Assembly: GCA_014383605.1 (NCBI GenBank)
Contig: JACNHM010000311.1
Location: forward strand, 1-10,039
Origin: Chloroflexota bacterium
GTDB lineage: Bacteria > Chloroflexota > Anaerolineae > UBA3071
Length of the DNA stretch: 10,039 nucleotides
Direction of reading: 5' to 3'
Below the pieces are notes generated by a model, which had not been told where the DNA came from, ran no database searches, and saw only the letters and a list, made by a program, of their open reading frames with translations. Positions 6,739-10,039 of the stretch are shown piece by piece; positions within the stretch are counted from its first letter, which is position 1; every line of letters begins with the position of its first letter. Position numbers and translations under genes: made by a program.

Positions 6739-7442
6739 CCGCCGAAGACGTGGATGGGACGCGTGGCGTAGCTGAGCAGGAAGCGCACCGTCAACAGGTC
6801 GAGGAATACCTTGACGGTGCGGCTCAGGCTGCCGTACTTGGAGCGGCCAGACGTCCGTGCCCGGTGGTTCACCGGCACCTCAGCCACCCTCACCCCCATC
6901 CAACTGGCGATGGCGGGGATGAAGCGGTGCAACTCGCCGTAGAGGCGGATGCTCTTGACCACCTCGCGGCGGTAGGCCTTCAGCGAGCAGCCGTAATCGT
7001 GCAGCCGCACGCCGGTGACGCGGGAGATCAGCCCGTTGGCGGTGCGGGAGAGCCAGCGGCGCCGGAAGGTATCCCGCCGCCGGACCCGCCAGCCGCTGAC
7101 CACGTCGTAGCCCTCGTCAATCTTGGCCAGGAGCAGGGGGATGTCGGCGGGGTCGTTCTGCAGGTCGGCGTCCAGCGTGACGATGACGTCGCCCTGGGCG
7201 GCGTCGAAGCCGGCGGCGAAGGCGGCGGTCTGCCCGAAGTTGCGCCGGAAGCGGATGACCTTCAGGCGGGGGTCGGTCTCGTGCAACTGCCGCAGACGAG
7301 CGAAGCTGCCGTCGCTGCTGCCATCGTCTACGACGATGATCTCGTATGACTGCCCGATGGCCTGTAGCGCGGTCGTGAGCTGCTCATAGAGCTGCGGTAT
7401 GCTCTCTTCTTCGTTGTAAAGCGGGATGACGATGGAAATCAC
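6504..7442 (-). CDS. Family 2 glycosyltransferase, polyprenyl-phosphate sugar transferase type (GtrB/DPM1-like)
   Basis: The protein has 312 residues, the usual length for membrane-bound bacterial GtrB/ArnC-like enzymes, which move a sugar from a nucleotide carrier to a polyprenyl phosphate at the inner face of the membrane. The GT-A fold starts at once (ISIVIPLYNEEESI), with VVDDGSSDGS (37-46) and the metal-binding D91-A-D93 in LDADLQNDP. GRSKYG (199-204) is a family hallmark. Two membrane helices occupy about 230-253 and 266-290. I chose GTG at 7442 because the family motif begins there and GGAG lies 9 nt upstream. The open frame reaches 7628, but that part translates promoter and repeat DNA. 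The promoter is at 7546-7574. Its 3' end is partly duplicated downstream. The sugar donor is unknown; the nearby epimerase may provide it. Confidence 0.92.
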   Translation of the reverse strand: MISIVIPLYNEEESIPQLYEQLTTALQAIGQSYEIIVVDDGSSDGSFARLRQLHETDPRLKVIRFRRNFGQTAAFAAGFDAAQGDVIVTLDADLQNDPADIPLLLAKIDEGYDVVSGWRVRRRDTFRRRWLSRTANGLISRVTGVRLHDYGCSLKAYRREVVKSIRLYGELHRFIPAIASWMGVRVAEVPVNHRARTSGRSKYGSLSRTVKVFLDLLTVRFLLSYATRPIHVFGGLGLLAALAGSAIGLYLSYAKLVLGESIGNRPLLTLGVLLMIVGVQMISMGLLGELVVRTYHESQGKPIYVVRERLGF

Positions 7443-7447
7443 AAGCT

Positions 7448-7489
7448 CAAACTCCAAACTCCAAACTTCAAAGCTCAAAGGCCAAAGGC
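7448..7489. repeat. Six-copy 7-bp tandem repeat over the glycosyltransferase ribosome-binding site
   Basis: On the + strand the units are CAAACTC, CAAACTC, CAAACTT, CAAAGCT, CAAAGGC and CAAAGGC. On the transcribed (minus) strand these give GAGTTTG and GCCTTTG units, and the repeated GGAG formed at unit junctions includes the likely Shine-Dalgarno site. The array begins 5 bp upstream of the start codon. Confidence 0.8.
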
Positions 7490-7545
7490 GAAGGATGAAA
7501 AGGTGCCGACGCACCGCGAGAAGTTCCGACAGGTCGTTGTGAAAG

Positions 7546-7574
7546 ATTGTACCACAATCCGGCTGAAGCGCCAA
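7546..7574 (-). promoter_or_regulatory. Predicted extended -10 promoter for the glycosyltransferase
   Basis: Reading the minus strand, TTGGCG (7574-7569), a 17-bp spacer and TACAAT (7551-7546) are preceded by TGG, giving an extended -10 (TGgTACAAT). Transcription would start near 7539 and leave a leader of roughly 97 nt that includes the 7-bp repeat array. Confidence 0.65.
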
Positions 7575-7609
7575 CCTTGAGATGGGGGGACAAGGAGCAA
7601 GGGAGACAG

Positions 7610-7621
7610 GGAGAATTCTCC
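7610..7621. promoter_or_regulatory. Perfect 12-bp palindrome in the divergent intergenic region
   Basis: GGAGAATTCTCC is self-complementary and lies between the two divergent promoters, 44 bp upstream of the phosphatase -35 box and about 36 bp upstream of the glycosyltransferase -35 box. It could be an operator for a dimeric regulator. It adjoins G/A-rich low-complexity DNA, so chance is possible. Confidence 0.3.
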
Positions 7622-7664
7622 TCTGCACACGTCTGCGGGCCTCGCGTGAGATCGTGGGCGAGCA

Positions 7665-7693
7665 TTGACCTGTTGGCGAGAATCTGATACAAT
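7665..7693 (+). promoter_or_regulatory. Predicted extended -10 promoter; start of transcription at or next to the ATG
   Basis: TTGACC (7665-7670), a 17-bp spacer ending in TGA, and TACAAT (7688-7693) form a near-consensus extended -10 promoter. The ATG of the next gene is at 7700, seven bases after the -10 box, where transcription should begin. No Shine-Dalgarno sequence lies in between. This is the layout of a leaderless mRNA. Confidence 0.75.
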
Positions 7694-7699
7694 GGGTCT

Positions 7700-9340
7700 A
7701 TGAAAATGCTCGTCGTTGGCCTCGATGGCGCAACCTTTGATCTGATCCGGCCCTGGGCGGCTGCCGGCCATCTGCCCACCCTGGCCCGTCTCATGCAGCA
7801 GGGCGTGCACGGTGAGCTCACGTCCACCCTGCCGCCGGTCACCTCCCCGGCCTGGTCGTCCTTCATGACGGGGATGAACCCGGGCCGGCACGGCGTGTTC
7901 GATTTCATCCGCCGCCGTCCCGATGGCTTCGACATGGTCAACAGCTCGCACATCGCCGCCAAGACGCTGTGGCAGCTTCTCTCCGAGGCGGGCCGGCGCG
8001 TCGGTGTGATGGCCGTGCCGGTGACCTATCCGCCCAGCCCGGTCAACGGCTTCATGATCACGGGCATCCTCTCGCCCCGGCAGGCGGAGATCACCTATCC
8101 GCCCGGCCTGCTGGATCGCTACGAGGATGAGTTGGGCCCCTACCGCATCAGCCCGGACGTGCAGTACACCGGGGGAAACGAAGAAGCCTTCGTCGCCGAC
8201 CTGCTGGCGCTGATGGAGCGCCGGGCACGCTACGCGCTGCGGCTGATGCAGGATCACCCATGGGACTTCTTCATGGTGCACTTCGTGGCCCTGGACGTCG
8301 CTCAACATGCCCTCTGGAAGTTGATTGACCCCAGCCATCCCGGCACCGACGCGCAGGCGGCGCAGCGCTACGGCGGCTCGCTGCTGGCGCTCTACCAGAA
8401 GGCGGATGCCATCCTGGCCCGGCTGTGGGAGCAGCTTGGCCCCGAGGACATGCTGCTGGTGATGTCCGATCACGGCTTCGGGCCGCTGCACGGCACGGTG
8501 AATCTCAACAACTTCCTGATGCAGCAAGGCTTCCTGCACCTGAAGCGGGACGTGGCCACCCGGTTGCGCTATGCGCTCTTTCGCCGTGGCATCACGCCCA
8601 GCGCAGCCTACGGTCTGCTGGTGAAGCTGGGTTTGCAGGACGTGGTGGTCAAGGTCAGCAAGCGGGCGCGCAATGCCGTCGTGGGGCGTTTTCTGTCCTT
8701 TTCCGCCGTGGACTGGTCGCGCACGCAGGCCTACGCCATGGGGCACGTGGGCCAGGTGTTCATCAACCTGCGCGGCCGCGAGCCGCAGGGCAGCGTGGAG
8801 CCTGGGGAATACGAAGTGGTGCGCGGACGGGTGGCCGCGGCGCTGCGGCAGATCCCGCATCCCCTGTCTGGCCGCCCGCTGGTGGACGAGATTATCTTCC
8901 AGGAGCAGGCCTACGAGGGGCCGTACGCCGGGCAAGGGGCTGACCTGCTGCCGATCATGGACGGCTTCCGCTACATCGCTTTCCCCATGTTCGCCAGCGA
9001 CACGCAGCTCGTGGCCCCGCAGGTGCGCGGCGATTCCGGCTGTCACCGGCTGCATGGCATTCTGATGGCCAGCGGGCCAGCGGTGCGGCCGGGGGCAACG
9101 CTGGAAGGCGTCCGGATCACGGATCTGGCCCCGACGATCCTCTACCGCCTGGGGCTGCCGGTGCCTGCCGACATGGATGGCCGCGTGCTGACCGAGATGT
9201 TCGATCCGGGATTTGTCCGCGATACCCCTGTGCGGCGAGCAGATGCCGAGACGTTGCGTCAGCGTCCGGAGCACGAGTGGCAGCCAGACGAGGCCGCGGA
9301 GATCGAAGACCGGCTGCGCGGCCTGGGCTACCTGGGCTGA
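7700..9340 (+). CDS. Alkaline phosphatase superfamily protein (type I phosphodiesterase/nucleotide pyrophosphatase fold)
   Basis: The protein has 546 residues and no signal peptide or membrane helix, so it is probably cytoplasmic. The metal and nucleophile set of the superfamily is visible: D9 in VVGLDG, T48 in LPPVTSPAW as likely nucleophile, D199 and H203 in ALDVAQH, D257 and H258 in MSDHGFG, and H452 in HRLHGIL. TGMNPGRHGVFDF (57-69) is typical of a subfamily seen beside polysaccharide and lipid-sugar genes. Such enzymes hydrolyse or transfer phosphate esters or diesters; this substrate is unknown. The tail IEDRLRGLGYLG is common in the subfamily. The start is ATG 7700, fixed by the promoter position and the motif start; M3 (ATG 7706) is the alternative. 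The flippase-like gene begins 10 bp after the stop, so the two are probably cotranscribed. Confidence 0.92.
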   Translation: MKMLVVGLDGATFDLIRPWAAAGHLPTLARLMQQGVHGELTSTLPPVTSPAWSSFMTGMNPGRHGVFDFIRRRPDGFDMVNSSHIAAKTLWQLLSEAGRRVGVMAVPVTYPPSPVNGFMITGILSPRQAEITYPPGLLDRYEDELGPYRISPDVQYTGGNEEAFVADLLALMERRARYALRLMQDHPWDFFMVHFVALDVAQHALWKLIDPSHPGTDAQAAQRYGGSLLALYQKADAILARLWEQLGPEDMLLVMSDHGFGPLHGTVNLNNFLMQQGFLHLKRDVATRLRYALFRRGITPSAAYGLLVKLGLQDVVVKVSKRARNAVVGRFLSFSAVDWSRTQAYAMGHVGQVFINLRGREPQGSVEPGEYEVVRGRVAAALRQIPHPLSGRPLVDEIIFQEQAYEGPYAGQGADLLPIMDGFRYIAFPMFASDTQLVAPQVRGDSGCHRLHGILMASGPAVRPGATLEGVRITDLAPTILYRLGLPVPADMDGRVLTEMFDPGFVRDTPVRRADAETLRQRPEHEWQPDEAAEIEDRLRGLGYLG

Positions 9341-9350
9341 GGGGGCTGAA

Positions 9351-10039
9351 TTGACGGAGAGCAGAGTCCCCCTCCCTGGCAGGGAGGGGTTAGGGGAGGG
9401 TGATATCTGCCTTTTCCGCTTTTCCGCTGACCAGGTCGCGCTGGCGCGCAGGCTGTGGCGTTGGCTGCGGCCGGCCATCGGATTGGGCCTGCTGGCCTTC
9501 CTGCTCTGGCGGGTGGACTGGCAGGAGATGGGCCGCATCGTGAGCCAGGCCAGCCTCGGCTACGTCGGTTTGGCTCTGCTCATCGCTCTGCTCACCGTGC
9601 TGCCGCGGGTGCTGCGCTGGCAGGCGCTGTTGCTCACCCAGGGGACGAAGGAGCCTTTCCTGCGCCTGCTTTCCATCTACCTGGTGAGCAACTTCTTCAA
9701 CAACTTCTTGCCCAGCGACGTAGGCGGCGACAGCGTGCGCATGCTGCAGTTGGCCCAACTCACGGGGCGGGGGGCCGACGCCGTCTCCTCCGTGCTGGTG
9801 GAGCGGCTCAGTGGTCTGTTCGCCGTGCTGCTGATGGGGACGGTGGCGGTGCTGAGTAACTGGCGTCTGGCCTCCGTGGGCGGGATCGGCTTCCTCGTGC
9901 TGGGGGCGTTTGCCGTCTTCGTCCTGGGGATGGTGCTGATCTTCAACCTGCAAGGCCTGCGTGCCTGGGCGGAACGTTCGACCGTTCCGGGGCTGGCCGC
10001 GCTGTTCAACAAGCTGGGCAAGCTGTACGATTCGATCTA
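9351..10039 (+). CDS. Flippase-like membrane protein (LPG synthase TM/UPF0104/AglD family), 3' end outside the window
   Basis: At least 229 residues are visible and the frame runs off the window. Hydrophobic helices lie at about 41-55, 70-88, 104-118, 150-168 and 177-200. The diagnostic stretch is NFFNNFLPSDVGGDSVR (114-130), followed by VLVERLSGLFAVLL (148-161), which marks the lysylphosphatidylglycerol-synthase transmembrane family. Members are mostly uncharacterised; some are needed for glycolipid or lipid-linked sugar metabolism. No ATG fits. The best start is TTG 9351, with GAGGGGG six nt upstream and 10 bp after the preceding stop. If so, residues about 5-18 are encoded by a REP-like palindrome. 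Otherwise translation may begin near a TTG at 9483. It follows the phosphatase gene closely, so a joint operon is likely. Confidence 0.85.
   Translation, partial: MTESRVPLPGREGLGEGDICLFRFSADQVALARRLWRWLRPAIGLGLLAFLLWRVDWQEMGRIVSQASLGYVGLALLIALLTVLPRVLRWQALLLTQGTKEPFLRLLSIYLVSNFFNNFLPSDVGGDSVRMLQLAQLTGRGADAVSSVLVERLSGLFAVLLMGTVAVLSNWRLASVGGIGFLVLGAFAVFVLGMVLIFNLQGLRAWAERSTVPGLAALFNKLGKLYDSI
9369..9389. repeat. REP-like GC-rich palindrome
   Basis: CCCCTCCCT (9369-9377) and AGGGAGGGG (9381-9389) form a perfect 9-bp stem with loop GGC; a related G-rich half-copy (TTAGGGGAGGGT) follows to 9401. Similar sequences are scattered in many GC-rich bacterial genomes. It lies just after the phosphatase stop and overlaps the likely 5' end of the flippase-like gene. 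Confidence 0.65.

Noticed and set aside
7609..7623. Integration or attachment site at the perfect palindrome
   Set aside because: There is no integrase gene, no direct repeat partner and no tRNA nearby, so a regulatory site or chance is more likely.
7443..7628. 62-codon N-terminal extension of the glycosyltransferase
   Set aside because: It runs through the predicted promoter and the heptad repeat; the GT-A fold begins directly at GTG 7442.
7475..9538. Long minus-strand open frame of 687 codons opposite the phosphatase gene
   Set aside because: The composition is rich in His, Gln, Arg and Gly with no domain pattern, and it lies antisense to a gene with a full catalytic motif set. It is a product of high GC codon usage.

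Overview
The window is GC-rich bacterial chromosome, with most third codon positions G or C. It has seven real protein-coding genes, one truncated gene copy and an unusually large amount of repeat DNA between genes. The gene families, the many short dyad repeats at gene ends and the TACAAT-type promoters would fit a Chloroflexota (Anaerolineae or Caldilineae-like) genome. That placement is an inference from general pattern and was not tested by any search.

Layout. Positions 2-1438 (+) hold the 3' part of a von Willebrand factor A (VWA) protein with an intact metal site. A dyad repeat, a terminator-like hairpin and a good promoter follow. Next come radC (1657-2385, +), a second copy of the dyad repeat, and a membrane-anchored penicillin-acylase-family Ntn hydrolase (2465-4954, +). 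This gene converges on an NAD-dependent sugar epimerase (5003-5968, -), and a different dyad repeat between them supplies both stop codons. Upstream of the epimerase are a purine/pyrimidine hairpin region, a 95-bp double-hairpin element with 14-bp terminal inverted repeats, and a truncated copy of a glycosyltransferase 3' end (6207-6443, -). The complete polyprenyl-phosphate-type glycosyltransferase (6504-7442, -) lies beyond these. The truncated copy and half of the element form a 297-bp tandem duplication, 96% identical between copies. A divergent intergenic region of about 257 bp carries promoters both ways. It leads to an alkaline-phosphatase-superfamily protein (7700-9340, +), probably read from a leaderless mRNA. 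The window ends inside a flippase-like membrane protein (9351 to end, +).

Functionally, the right half (epimerase, family 2 glycosyltransferase, phosphatase-fold enzyme, flippase-like protein) looks like a module for making or decorating an envelope glycan or lipid-linked sugar. The left half is a set of unrelated single genes. I found no CRISPR array, tRNA, rRNA, transposase or clear defence system. The most unusual content is non-coding: the double-hairpin element with complementary tetraloops, the partial gene duplication that starts inside it, repeats that supply stop codons, and a 7-bp tandem repeat over a ribosome-binding site.
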